Assembly: GCF_015704895.1 (NCBI RefSeq)
Contig: NZ_JADQWB010000003.1
Span: 1 to 64,000, forward strand
From: Agrobacterium leguminum
GTDB lineage: Bacteria > Pseudomonadota > Alphaproteobacteria > Rhizobiales > Rhizobiaceae
Direction of reading: 5' to 3'
DNA: 64,000 bases
The notes under the pieces: generated by a model
What the model was told of the DNA's origin: nothing
Databases searched by the model: none
What the model saw: only the letters and a program-made list of their open reading frames with translations
Program-made: the position numbers and the translations under genes
Shown: positions 8,982 through 16,567 of the stretch, one piece after another
Layout of the letters: the number at the start of each line of letters is the position of its first letter
Numbering within the stretch: position 1 is the stretch's first letter

Positions 8982-10046
8982 ATGCGCGCAAGCAACGAGA
9001 CAATGTCGCCATGGTGGACGCCGGACGTCCACGCCGACCGCCGCGCGTTTCTCATTGGGCGCAATGCGATCCAGTCTGCTTTTCGCGGCTATTTCGCCAG
9101 CGCCGATTTTCTTGAGATCGACACTGCTGCATTGCAGATTTCCCCCGGCAACGAAGCGCATCTGCATGCTTTCGCCACACAGGGCCTGACGCCGGCCGGC
9201 GACGCCGTGCCGCTTTATCTCCACACCTCGCCTGAATTCGCCTGCAAGAAGCTGCTCGCTGCCGGCGAAAAACGCATCAGCTGTTTTGCCCATGTCTACA
9301 GAAACCGGGAACGAGGCCCCTTGCATCATCCGGAATTCACCATGCTGGAATGGTACCGGGTCGGCGAAACCTATGAGAGCCTGATGAAGGACAGCGCCAA
9401 TCTTCTGGCGCTGGCAGCCGAAACCACAAAGACGAAGAATTTCACCTATCGTGGCCGCAGCGTTGATCCCTTCCTCGAGCCGGAGCGGGTGAGCGTCGCC
9501 GAAGCCTTCGAGCGATATGCGGGCGTCGACCTGCTGGCCACCATCAGCCGAAACGGCGAAACCGATACTCGCCATCTTGCGGCGAACCTAACCAATGCCG
9601 GCATCCGCGTGGCCGATGACGACACCTGGGCAGATATGTTCAGCCGCGTCATCGTGGAGCGGGTGGAGCCGGAACTGGGTTTCGGCAGGGCGACCATTCT
9701 CGATGAATATCCGACCTGTGAAGCGGCCCTTGCCCGCAAGTCACCCAAGGATGCACGGGTGGCGGAGCGTTTCGAGCTTTATGCCTGCGGCGTTGAACTC
9801 GCCAATGCCTTCGGCGAATTGACCGACGCCGCCGAGCAGAGGCGGCGTTTCGAAATGGAAATGACCGAGAAGCAGCGGGTTTACGGCGAAACCTATCCGC
9901 TGGACGAGGATTTTCTGGCTGCGCTGGCAATCATGCCGCCGGCAAGCGGCATAGCGCTCGGTTTCGACCGGCTGGTAATGCTGGCAACCGGCGCGCCCCG
10001 TATCGATCTCGTCATGTGGGCCCCAGTCGCGGAATATGGACGATGA
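8982..10046 (+). CDS. epmA: EF-P--(R)-beta-lysine ligase, LysRS-like (EpmA/PoxA/GenX)
   Basis: A class II aminoacyl-tRNA synthetase paralogue that attaches beta-lysine to EF-P. The 354-residue product is the catalytic core alone, without an anticodon-binding OB domain. Class II motif 2 is visible as FAHVYRNRERGPLHHPEFTM and motif 3 as SGIALGFDRLVMLATG near the C terminus. The ATG at 8982 is used; an in-frame ATG at 9003 (MSPWWTP) and a GTG at 8874 are alternatives, and the 9003 start would match shorter homologues. Its end overlaps the next gene by 4 bases (ATGA), so the two are translationally coupled. It faces its substrate gene efp across a shared promoter region. Confidence 0.92.
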   Translation: MRASNETMSPWWTPDVHADRRAFLIGRNAIQSAFRGYFASADFLEIDTAALQISPGNEAHLHAFATQGLTPAGDAVPLYLHTSPEFACKKLLAAGEKRISCFAHVYRNRERGPLHHPEFTMLEWYRVGETYESLMKDSANLLALAAETTKTKNFTYRGRSVDPFLEPERVSVAEAFERYAGVDLLATISRNGETDTRHLAANLTNAGIRVADDDTWADMFSRVIVERVEPELGFGRATILDEYPTCEAALARKSPKDARVAERFELYACGVELANAFGELTDAAEQRRRFEMEMTEKQRVYGETYPLDEDFLAALAIMPPASGIALGFDRLVMLATGAPRIDLVMWAPVAEYGR

Positions 10047-11107
10047 CAGGGCTTGAGACCATCAAGACAGCCGAAGCACTTCTCGAAGCGGGGCTTGTCG
10101 AAGCCGAAGCGCTCGAGACGTTGCGCACGGTGACGCAACGTTACGCGCTCGCCATCACGCCATCGATTGCCGGGCTGATCGACAGCCGCGACCCGCAGGA
10201 TCCCATCGCCCGACAATTCGTTCCTGATCGGGCCGAACTCGTTCATCTTCCTGAAGAACGGGACGATCCGATTGGCGACGACGCGCACAGCCCCGTCCAT
10301 GGCATCGTCCACCGTTATCCCGACCGGGTGCTTTTAAAGGCAGTGCATGTCTGCCCCGTCTATTGCCGCTTCTGTTTCCGCCGGGAGATGGTCGGACCGC
10401 AGGGCAACGGCATGATGAGCCCGGCGGAACTTGACGCCGCATTCGGCTATATAAAGGCCAATCCCGCCATCTGGGAGGTCATCCTGACCGGTGGCGATCC
10501 GCTGGTGCTTTCCCCACGGCGCTTGTCCGACCTGATGACACGCCTGAAAGACATACCGCATGTCAAGATCGTCCGCTTCCATACCCGCGTGCCGGTGGTC
10601 GATCCCGACCGTATCGACGCGGCGCTGATCGATGCGCTGAAGGCCAGCGGCAAAACCACCTATGTGGCCCTGCACGCGAATCATTCCCGAGAACTCAGCG
10701 AAGCCGCAAGACAGGCTTCGGCACGCCTGATCGACGCCGGCATCGCCATGGTCAGCCAGACGGTCCTTTTGAAAGGCGTCAATGACGACCCGGCTGTTCT
10801 TGCCGAGTTGATGCGCGCCTTTGTCGAGACCCGTATCAAGCCTTATTACCTGCATCATCCCGATCTTGCGCCCGGCACCAGCCATTTCAGGCTGACGATA
10901 GAAGAGGGGCAGCGAATCGTTTCCGCTTTGCGGGGGCATGTCTCCGGCCTTTGCCAGCCGACCTATGTTCTCGACATTCCCGGCGGCCACGGCAAGGCGG
11001 CAATTGGCAGAAATGCGGCCGAAAAAACCCGCGGTGGCTGTTATTCCGTTTCCGACTTCAACGGAAACGATCATATTTACCCGCCGCCAGCCACCGGCGA
11101 CAATTAA
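10043..11107 (+). CDS. epmB: EF-P lysine 2,3-aminomutase, radical SAM (EpmB)
   Basis: Converts (S)-alpha-lysine to (R)-beta-lysine, the donor for EF-P modification. The 354-residue product has the radical SAM cluster motif CPVYCRFC (Cys104, Cys108, Cys111) and the GGDPL motif. A PLP-binding Lys sits in PGGHGK near residue 320. The length matches EpmB (about 340 aa) rather than the longer catabolic KamA. The ATG at 10043 overlaps the epmA stop. With epmA it forms a two-gene operon; the EF-P hydroxylase gene epmC is not seen nearby. A modest hairpin downstream may end the transcript. Confidence 0.93.
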   Translation: MTGLETIKTAEALLEAGLVEAEALETLRTVTQRYALAITPSIAGLIDSRDPQDPIARQFVPDRAELVHLPEERDDPIGDDAHSPVHGIVHRYPDRVLLKAVHVCPVYCRFCFRREMVGPQGNGMMSPAELDAAFGYIKANPAIWEVILTGGDPLVLSPRRLSDLMTRLKDIPHVKIVRFHTRVPVVDPDRIDAALIDALKASGKTTYVALHANHSRELSEAARQASARLIDAGIAMVSQTVLLKGVNDDPAVLAELMRAFVETRIKPYYLHHPDLAPGTSHFRLTIEEGQRIVSALRGHVSGLCQPTYVLDIPGGHGKAAIGRNAAEKTRGGCYSVSDFNGNDHIYPPPATGDN

Positions 11108-11116
11108 AAAATACAT

Positions 11117-11141
11117 AAAAAGCCTGCTACAGCGGGCTTTT
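11117..11141 (+). terminator. Probable terminator after epmB
   Basis: AAAAGCC pairs with GGCTTTT, with a weaker inner GCT/AGC pairing. Only four T follow, so the terminator is moderate. It sits 10 bases after the epmB stop. Confidence 0.55.
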
Positions 11142-11240
11142 CGCGACGGCGGCCAACGAAAACAAAAATTTCACATTTCCGCCCCTCTCCTGTCATCATA
11201 AAGAAAAATATTCTACCTATAACAATCAGCATTGATTTTA

Positions 11241-11301
11241 GTGCTGGTCTGGATTATCAGTGTGGAACTGGAGAACGAGTCTCCTGATTCCGGGCCAACA
11301 C
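11241..11301 (+). ncRNA. Long structured hairpin, possible leader RNA
   Basis: Bases 11246-11260 pair with 11284-11296 (GGTCTGGA, 2-base bulge, ATCAG against CTGAT, TCCGGGCC with two G-U pairs). The inner hairpin is GGAGA / TCTCC (11270-11274 with 11280-11284, loop ACGAG) and an outer extension GTG-CT / A-CAC runs to 11241 and 11301. The stem ends a few bases before a Shine-Dalgarno and short ORF. I do not recognise it as a known RNA family. Confidence 0.4.
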
Positions 11302-11319
11302 CAATACAGGGAGTGTGTC

Positions 11320-11412
11320 ATGTCAAAACATATCAACATCAACGCAATCCTTGGTTTTGAGTCCTGGAACGCTGGATTTAAATCCACGTGTTCCCGCTGC
11401 TGTCGAATGTGA
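11320..11412 (+). CDS. Candidate 30-aa small protein or leader peptide
   Basis: An ATG with AGGGAG at 11308-11313 opens a 30-codon frame: it begins MSKHININAI, has GFESWNAGFKS in the middle and ends in a Cys-rich CSRCCRM. It lies between a long hairpin and a second hairpin that precedes the 63-aa gene, which suits a leader peptide. The spacing of the ribosome binding site is good, but there is no other proof of translation, and the protein matches nothing I know. Confidence 0.3.
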   Translation: MSKHININAILGFESWNAGFKSTCSRCCRM

Positions 11413-11485
11413 CTTAACGGTCTCAATTTCCTGAAAATCAGTTCGACAACATGCTGTGTGAAGTAGCCACAGCGGGAGTATATCT

Positions 11486-11677
11486 ATGCAGAAGCAAGTT
11501 ATTGAATTCGCTGGCGAGCCCGTCGGCATCGTCATCCCGGATAATGACCGGTTGAAGTTCATCGCGGTGAAGTTCCACGTTCACGACCTGGACGAACAGA
11601 AGTTCGACAGCGCCGACGACGTGCGGATTGCGATCCGCGATCTCGTGCGCAACCGGAATCTGGCCGCGGTCGCCTGA
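11486..11677 (+). CDS. Small acidic protein of unknown function (63 aa)
   Basis: I do not recognise a family. The product is 63 residues: an N-terminal half predicted to be beta strand (VIEFAGEPVGIVIP, LKFIAVKFHVHDLD) and a C-terminal half predicted to be helical (DDVRIAIRDLVRNRNL). There is no signal peptide or membrane segment. Translation is well supported by GGGAG at 11474-11478. A perfect 6-bp hairpin (11453-11458 with 11468-11473) abuts the ribosome binding site, so translation may be controlled. The neighbours are unrelated, so context gives no function. It is probably a conserved rhizobial hypothetical protein. Confidence 0.6.
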   Translation: MQKQVIEFAGEPVGIVIPDNDRLKFIAVKFHVHDLDEQKFDSADDVRIAIRDLVRNRNLAAVA

Positions 11678-12065
11678 TGCGGGAAAACTTTCGCCCGCTC
11701 ACAGAACCGTCAAAACCAGAGCGCGCCAAATATCGGACCCCGAACAGCGGCCCGATGGCGCGCTTTCTTCTCGGTTGACAAGCCATCTACCCGCCTGACA
11801 CCAGCCATTCAGGGTGTATCAAAAGCTCTGATGCACTAAGCTAAAAAAAAACGCCTGAAAATCAGGATTAGAGCCGAACGCCACGTACGCGGTCTTCCTG
11901 ACGCATCCAACTCTTCCCTCATTCCTGTGCTCGTCACAGGAATCTAGCCAGACCAAGTCCTTGGGCTGAAAGGCCTCTCCCTCCGCGCAGACGCGCGTCG
12001 ACTGGATTCCTGTGACAAGCACAGGAATGAGGGCCGAGCGCGTAATCGAAGGTTCGAATTGCGGG
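11678..12065. other. Intergenic stretch with a palindromic repeat element
   Basis: This 388-base gap lies between the 63-aa gene and the end of the Lrp-domain gene. Bases 11678-11915 show nothing I can name apart from a short A run near 11845. The rest is the palindromic element at 11916-12033. Short frames here lack ribosome binding sites. Confidence 0.5.
11916..12033. repeat. Palindromic intergenic repeat element (rhizobial RIME/RPE-like)
   Basis: The left arm (11916-11948) and right arm (12002-12033) are near-perfect inverted copies of about 31 bases. Each arm is itself a hairpin: ATTCCTGTG, five bases, CACAGGAAT. The intervening ~53 bases are not repeated. Elements of this build, hairpins within a larger inverted repeat ending in CCTCATTC, are common between genes in Agrobacterium and related genomes. 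It encodes nothing and could be copied by RIME-type mobilisation; family name is inference. Confidence 0.65.
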
Positions 12066-12302
12066 TCAGAATGCAGTAAACGTCAGCGTCGTCAGCGAAC
12101 GCACGATTCCCGGAATATTGACGATGTTCTGGTTGATGAACTTGCCGATATCCTCTTCCTGCGGCAGATAGATTTTCAGCAGCAGATCATATTCACCGCT
12201 GGTGGAATAAAGCTCGGAAACCAGTTCCGTTTTATAGATGGCGTCGGCGACATCATAGGTCTTGCCGGGCTCACATTGAAGCTGAACGAAAATGGGCTTC
12301 AC
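12066..12302 (-). CDS. Stand-alone Lrp/AsnC ligand-binding (RAM) domain protein
   Basis: The 78-residue product (MKPIFVQLQCEPGK...) is just the alpha-beta ligand-sensing domain of Lrp/AsnC regulators and has no DNA-binding helix-turn-helix. Such SARD-like proteins form oligomeric rings and may bind amino acids or join full-length Lrp proteins. I chose GTG at 12302 because GGGAG at 12309-12313 is correctly spaced for it. ATG at 12308 would leave no spacing, and the frame open to 12356 has no ribosome binding site. The key segment ELYSTSGEYDLLLKIYL and the end IPGIVRSLTTLTF are typical. A LysR gene lies upstream on the same strand. Confidence 0.85.
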   Translation of the reverse strand: MKPIFVQLQCEPGKTYDVADAIYKTELVSELYSTSGEYDLLLKIYLPQEEDIGKFINQNIVNIPGIVRSLTTLTFTAF

Positions 12303-12405
12303 GGACATCTCCCGTATTTGAACTTTCGGTGCATGGCTGCTCGCGCCACGCGTCATGGCGCACTATTGGCTGAGCGGCGTCCGTCTTGCAAGACCGCTTA
12401 CCGGT

Positions 12406-13332
12406 TTACGCCGAAAACTCCGCGGTCCTGCCGTTCGCGCCGATTGCGGCCTCCGAAACGATCCACCGCCGGAAACTCTCGAGCGGCGCATAGCCGGCGC
12501 GATCCGGCATGCAGGCGAGATAATAGGCTTCCTCGCTCTCCACTTCCCCCGCAACAGCCGCGACCAGACGACCGCTTCGCAACTCCTCCTCGATCATGAA
12601 AGAAGGAATGAGCGACGCCCCAACCCCTGCGCTCGCCGCCTCGGCAATCGTCGTGAACTGATCGAAAAGCATGCCATGCACATTGTCGAAACCAACGTCG
12701 TGGCTGCGAAACCATTGTTCCCAGGCATCCGGCCGTGTCGTCATGTGCAGCAACGGGACATGCAGCAGATCGTCCGGCTTTGAAAGTCCGCGTCGCGCCT
12801 TGAAGGCGGGGCTGCATACCGGAATGACCTTTTCATGCATCAGGAAAACCAGCTCGGTGCCCGGCCAATGCGGCAATCCGAAATGGATCGCCGCATCGAC
12901 TGTATCGGTGCGGAAATCGAACAACGATGACCGCGTCAGAAGATTGACCGAAACGCCGGGGTGTCTGGCGATGAAATCGGGTAGGCGCGGCACGAGCCAG
13001 CGTGTGCCGAAGCTCGGCAGAACCCCGAGGTTGAGCGTGCCGCCATCCGGATTGGCACGCAGATTGAGCGAGGCCGTCGATATGCGCCGCAAGGCCTCGC
13101 GGATTTCCCGCGCATAGCCCTCCCCCGCCCTCGTCAGCCGGATCGTCTGCCGCTCGCGCAGGAACAGCGCCACGCCGAGCTGCTCTTCGAGCACCAGGAT
13201 TTGACGGCTGACCGCGCCCTGCGTCAGCCCCAGTTCCCTCGCCGCAGCGGTGACGCTGCCCGTCCGGGAAGCGGCTTCGAAAGCCGCCAGCAGCGAAAGC
13301 GACGGCAGAAAACGGCGTGGCGGCAGGACCAT
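12406..13332 (-). CDS. LysR family transcriptional regulator (GcvA-like)
   Basis: The 308-residue regulator has an N-terminal winged helix (residues about 8-66: LLAAFEAASRTGSVTAAARELGLTQGAVSRQI) and a periplasmic-binding-like effector domain. The PPRRFLPSLSLLAAFEA opening and the NLGVLPSFGTRWLVPRLPDF segment are typical of the GcvA/TrpI subgroup, which often controls amino-acid or beta-lactamase genes. It is divergent from the FAD oxidase gene 130 bases away, so that gene is the expected target, with autoregulation from the shared region. The effector is unknown, perhaps an amine or amino acid. Confidence 0.9.
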   Translation of the reverse strand: MVLPPRRFLPSLSLLAAFEAASRTGSVTAAARELGLTQGAVSRQILVLEEQLGVALFLRERQTIRLTRAGEGYAREIREALRRISTASLNLRANPDGGTLNLGVLPSFGTRWLVPRLPDFIARHPGVSVNLLTRSSLFDFRTDTVDAAIHFGLPHWPGTELVFLMHEKVIPVCSPAFKARRGLSKPDDLLHVPLLHMTTRPDAWEQWFRSHDVGFDNVHGMLFDQFTTIAEAASAGVGASLIPSFMIEEELRSGRLVAAVAGEVESEEAYYLACMPDRAGYAPLESFRRWIVSEAAIGANGRTAEFSA

Positions 13333-13462
13333 ATTCCCTCACGGAATGAACTCTTGACGATATGTCGATATTCAACAGGCAAGACCGCTTGTAAAGTCTT
13401 ATAAACAAGGGCTTGTCACTCATACGAAGAACAAATGAACTGGCCCGGAATATGGTGGAACG

Positions 13463-14746
13463 ATGTATAATGACCCCCGCTCGCACGGCCTCTGGGAAAA
13501 GACCGCGCCGCAGCCGCCCGTAACGCCCGCCTTGCAGGGCGCAGCGGTTGCTGATGTCGTTGTCGTCGGAGGTGGCTTCACCGGCCAGTCCGCCGCCCTT
13601 CATCTTGCCGAACGCGGTGCGGATGTCGTTCTTCTCGAAGCAAGGGAAATCGGGTTCGGCGGCGCAGGCCGCAATGTTGGCCTCATCAATGGCGGCATGT
13701 GGGTCATGCCGAAAGAGCTGCCCGGCGTGCTCGGCGAGGTTTACGGCGAACGCCTACTCGATCTTCTGGGCAATGCCCCGCTTCTCGTGCGCGAACTGGT
13801 AGAAAAACACGGAATTCCCTGCGAGATCGAAAAAAACGGCACGCTCCATTGCGCCGTAGGAGAAAAAGGGCTCGCTGAAATCCGAGAGCGCTGCGAACAA
13901 TGGGCAGCGAGGGGCGCCCCCGTCCGCGTCCTCGATGCCGAAGAGACAGCGAGACGCACCGGCAGTACGGGCTATTCCGGTGCGCTTCTGGATACACGCG
14001 CCGGTACTATACAGCCGCTCGCCTATGTTCGAGGCCTTGCCGCAGCCGCCCAGAAAGCGGGCGTGCGCCTGCACACGGAAAGCCCCGTGGTAGCGACCGA
14101 ACGCAGCAACGGAAAATGGGTGGTCAAGACGCCGCAAGGGTCTGTAATCGCCAACTGGATCGTTGTGGCCACCGAAGCCTATAGCACCGGCCCATGGCGG
14201 ATCGTTCGCGACGAACAGGTCTACCTGCCCTATTTCAATTTCGCGACGAGACCGCTCGGCGATAACCTGCAAAAGAGCATCCTGCCCGGCCGTGAGGGCT
14301 GCTGGGATACGAAGGAGATTCTCTCATCCTTCCGCATGGACAAAGCCGGCCGGCTGGTCTTCGGCAGCGTCGGCGCCCTGCGCGGCACCGGCGCCGCCAT
14401 TCATCGCGCCTGGGCGAAGCGCTCGCTGAAGCGGCTTTTCCCGCAACTCGGCGATACGGAGTTCGAATGTGAATGGTACGGCCAGATCGGCATGACGGAT
14501 AATGCCGTTCCACGGTTTCACAAATTCGCTGAAAATGTCGTCGGCTTTTCAGGCTATAACGGCCGCGGCATCGCGCCGGGCACGGCCTTCGGCAAGGTCA
14601 TTGCGCAGCATATTCTCGGTGAGATTGCTGAAGCCGAATTGCCGCTGCCTTTGACGGAACCGAAAGCGCAGGCTTTCCGGACGGTGAAGGAAGCCTATTA
14701 CGAGGCAGGCGCACAGATCGCTCATTTCGCCGGCGAGCGTTTTTGA
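13463..14746 (+). CDS. FAD-dependent amine/amino-acid oxidoreductase (PuuB/DadA-like)
   Basis: The 427-residue flavoprotein belongs to the DAO family. The dinucleotide-binding motif is VVVVGGGFTGQSAALHLAERG at about residues 32-52, an acidic strand end VLLEARE follows and there is a C-terminal FSGYNGRGIAPGTAFGK FAD motif. The opening MYNDPRSHGLWEKTAP is typical of gamma-glutamylputrescine oxidase (PuuB/OrdL)-like proteins, which oxidise secondary or primary amines and produce H2O2. No other puu gene is present, so the substrate is uncertain. It is divergent from the LysR gene, its probable activator. A degraded repeat element lies downstream. Confidence 0.88.
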   Translation: MYNDPRSHGLWEKTAPQPPVTPALQGAAVADVVVVGGGFTGQSAALHLAERGADVVLLEAREIGFGGAGRNVGLINGGMWVMPKELPGVLGEVYGERLLDLLGNAPLLVRELVEKHGIPCEIEKNGTLHCAVGEKGLAEIRERCEQWAARGAPVRVLDAEETARRTGSTGYSGALLDTRAGTIQPLAYVRGLAAAAQKAGVRLHTESPVVATERSNGKWVVKTPQGSVIANWIVVATEAYSTGPWRIVRDEQVYLPYFNFATRPLGDNLQKSILPGREGCWDTKEILSSFRMDKAGRLVFGSVGALRGTGAAIHRAWAKRSLKRLFPQLGDTEFECEWYGQIGMTDNAVPRFHKFAENVVGFSGYNGRGIAPGTAFGKVIAQHILGEIAEAELPLPLTEPKAQAFRTVKEAYYEAGAQIAHFAGERF

Positions 14747-14775
14747 TCGGACACGGAGCCGTTTCAAGGGAACGA

Positions 14776-14865
14776 CATCATCCTTGGGCTTGTCCCAAGG
14801 ATCTAATCACATTCGATAAAATGAAGACGTTGCAGATGCGCGGGACAAGCCAGAGCATGACGAGG
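14776..14865. repeat. Degraded palindromic intergenic element
   Basis: The left arm (14776-14805) is a clean hairpin, ATCCTTGGG, CTTGT, CCCAAGGAT. The right arm (14838-14865) keeps only GGGACAAGCC and GCATGACGAGG of the expected inverted copy. It has the same build as the element at 11916-12033 but a different sequence, and looks like an older, decayed copy of a related family. Confidence 0.5.
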
Positions 14866-14928
14866 AGAGCTTTTCGAGCTTAACCACCCCTCTACACAGA
14901 CACCCCGGCAGCCTCTTTTCCCCATCTC

Positions 14929-14956
14929 ATCGATATATCCTTGAAAATATAATGAT
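14929..14956. promoter_or_regulatory. Mo-box 1, ModE-binding site before modA
   Basis: ATCGATATAT and AATATAATGAT lie as an imperfect palindrome around a short spacer, matching the ModE consensus of ATCG-TATAT half sites. Two Mo-boxes bound by the short ModE have been published for the A. tumefaciens modA promoter, and this is a good fit for the upstream one. Confidence 0.8.
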
Positions 14957-14970
14957 TGCCCTATAGGCCT

Positions 14971-14997
14971 ATCGATATATTCATCAGAATATCTCGA
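14971..14997. promoter_or_regulatory. Mo-box 2, ModE-binding site before modA
   Basis: A second copy of ATCGATATAT with the opposite half AATATCTCGA ends 17 bases before the modA ATG. Binding here would block the promoter or transcription start under molybdenum sufficiency. Confidence 0.75.
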
Positions 14998-15014
14998 ACC
15001 GGGGGTAACAGACC

Positions 15015-15806
15015 ATGAGACTTTTGCGTCGCAGCTTCTTCAAAACCATTGCCGCAGCCACATCCTTCTGGGTGGCGGCCTCACTCGCGGCCGTTCCGGC
15101 CCATGCAGCCGAAAAAGTCACGGTGTTTGCCGCAGCAAGCATGAAAAACGCGCTCGATGCTCTCAACGCCGAATGGGCAAAGGAAAGCGGTAACGAAGCA
15201 ACCGTTTCTTATGCAGCAAGCTCGGCGCTGGCCAAGCAGATCGAGCAGGGCGCACCGGCGGATATCTTCGTTTCCGCCGATCTCGCATGGATGGACTATG
15301 TCGCCGAAAAGAAGCTGATCAACGCTGACAGCCGCTCCAATCTTCTTGGCAACCGCATCGTTCTCGTCGCTCCCGCAGACAAGGCAAAGCCGGTCGAGAT
15401 CAAGCAGGGCTTCGATCTTGCCGCTCTGGTGGGCGATGGCCGTCTGGCCATGGGCGCGGTCGATTCCGTGCCGGCGGGCAAATACGGCAAGGCCGCTCTG
15501 GAAAAGCTCGGGGTCTGGTCCTCGGTCGAACAGAAGGTCGCCGGCGCGGAAAGCGTGCGTGCCGCCCTGCTGCTCGTCTCGCGCGGCGAAGCACCCTATG
15601 GCATCGTCTACCAGACCGACGCCGCCGCCGACCCGGGCGTGAAGATCGTCGGCACCTTCCCGGAAGACAGCCATCCGCCGATCATCTACCCGGTCGCCAT
15701 TCTGTCGGAAGCCAAGTCCCCGGCAGCAAAAGCCTATCTGGATTTCCTGAAATCGGCCAAGGCAACGCCCTTCTTCGAAAAGCAAGGCTTTACCGTTTTG
15801 AAATAA
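15015..15806 (+). CDS. modA: Molybdate ABC transporter, periplasmic binding protein
   Basis: High-affinity molybdate-binding protein of the ModABC importer. The 263-residue precursor has a signal peptide (basic RLLRRSFFK, hydrophobic core, VPAHAAEK cleavage region near residue 31). The mature part opens with VTVFAAASMKNALDALN, the usual ModA start with oxyanion-binding Ser residues, and contains APADIFVSADLAWMDY and the YPVAILSEAKSP segment. GGGGGT lies before the ATG. It heads modABC and is preceded by two Mo-boxes, so it should be repressed by ModE when molybdenum cofactor is plentiful. Confidence 0.96.
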   Translation: MRLLRRSFFKTIAAATSFWVAASLAAVPAHAAEKVTVFAAASMKNALDALNAEWAKESGNEATVSYAASSALAKQIEQGAPADIFVSADLAWMDYVAEKKLINADSRSNLLGNRIVLVAPADKAKPVEIKQGFDLAALVGDGRLAMGAVDSVPAGKYGKAALEKLGVWSSVEQKVAGAESVRAALLLVSRGEAPYGIVYQTDAAADPGVKIVGTFPEDSHPPIIYPVAILSEAKSPAAKAYLDFLKSAKATPFFEKQGFTVLK

Positions 15807-15859
15807 ACTGCCTTTCGTCGCCCCAACGTATGGGCCGCGAGAGATGACGATTGCAGGAT

Positions 15860-16567
15860 ATGGCATTGCATTGGTGGACACTCAGCCCTGAAGAATGGAC
15901 GGCGATCAGGCTCAGCCTGTGGGTGTCGTCCATCGCCATGCTTGCCAGCCTACCTTTCGGAATTCTGGTCGCCGTGGCGCTGGCGCGCGGTCGCTTCTGG
16001 GGCAAGTCTCTCCTCAATGGCATCGTCCACCTGCCGCTCATCCTGCCGCCCGTCGTCACCGGCTTTCTGCTGCTCGTCCTGTTCGGCCGCAGGGGCGCGA
16101 TCGGGCAATTTCTCGATAGCTGGTTCGGCATCGTCTTTTCCTTCCGCTGGACCGGAGCGGCGCTCGCCTGCGCCGTCATGGCCTTTCCGCTGATGGTGCG
16201 CTCCATCCGCCTCTCCATAGAAGCGGTGGACCGCAAGCTTGAAGAGGCGGCTGGAACATTGGGGGCAAGCCCGTTCTGGGTGTTCCTCACCGTCACCCTG
16301 CCCTTGACCCTGCCCGGCATCATTGCCGGCATGATCCTGGCTTTCGCCAAGGCCATGGGCGAGTTCGGCGCGACCATCACCTTCGTGTCCAATATTCCCG
16401 GCGAGACCCAGACTTTGTCCGCCGCCATCTATACCTTCACTCAGGTTCCGGGCGGCGATGCCGGTGCGTTGCGGCTAACCATTGTCTCTGTCGTGATTTC
16501 CATGCTCGCTTTGCTCGTCTCGGAGTTTCTGGCCCGCATCGTCGGCAAACGGGTGAGCATGGAATGA
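15860..16567 (+). CDS. modB: Molybdate ABC transporter permease
   Basis: Inner-membrane channel of ModABC, 235 residues from the ATG at 15860 (a TTG at 15851 is an alternative). It has about five membrane segments and the EAA loop [21 protein letters not shown] that contacts the ATPase, then [21 protein letters not shown], typical of ModB. The start [20 protein letters not shown] aligns with known ModB N termini. The end overlaps modC by 4 bases (ATGA), so the two are translationally coupled. Confidence 0.95.
   Translation: MALHWWTLSPEEWTAIRLSLWVSSIAMLASLPFGILVAVALARGRFWGKSLLNGIVHLPLILPPVVTGFLLLVLFGRRGAIGQFLDSWFGIVFSFRWTGAALACAVMAFPLMVRSIRLSIEAVDRKLEEAAGTLGASPFWVFLTVTLPLTLPGIIAGMILAFAKAMGEFGATITFVSNIPGETQTLSAAIYTFTQVPGGDAGALRLTIVSVVISMLALLVSEFLARIVGKRVSME

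Larger units (their letters stand above)
11108..11485 (+). other. Intergenic stretch holding a terminator, a structured leader and a candidate small ORF
   Basis: This 378-base gap is AT-richer than its surroundings. It contains a hairpin with a short T run (11117-11141), a long bulged stem-loop (11241-11301), a 30-codon ORF with a good Shine-Dalgarno (11320-11412) and a second hairpin (11453-11473) directly before the ribosome binding site of the 63-aa gene. Together these look like the 5' leader of a short transcript. Confidence 0.5.

Noticed and set aside
13463-14746. D-amino acid dehydrogenase dadA
   Set aside because: The fold is the same, but the opening MYNDPRSHGLWEKTAP fits the PuuB/OrdL amine oxidases better, and no alanine racemase is nearby.
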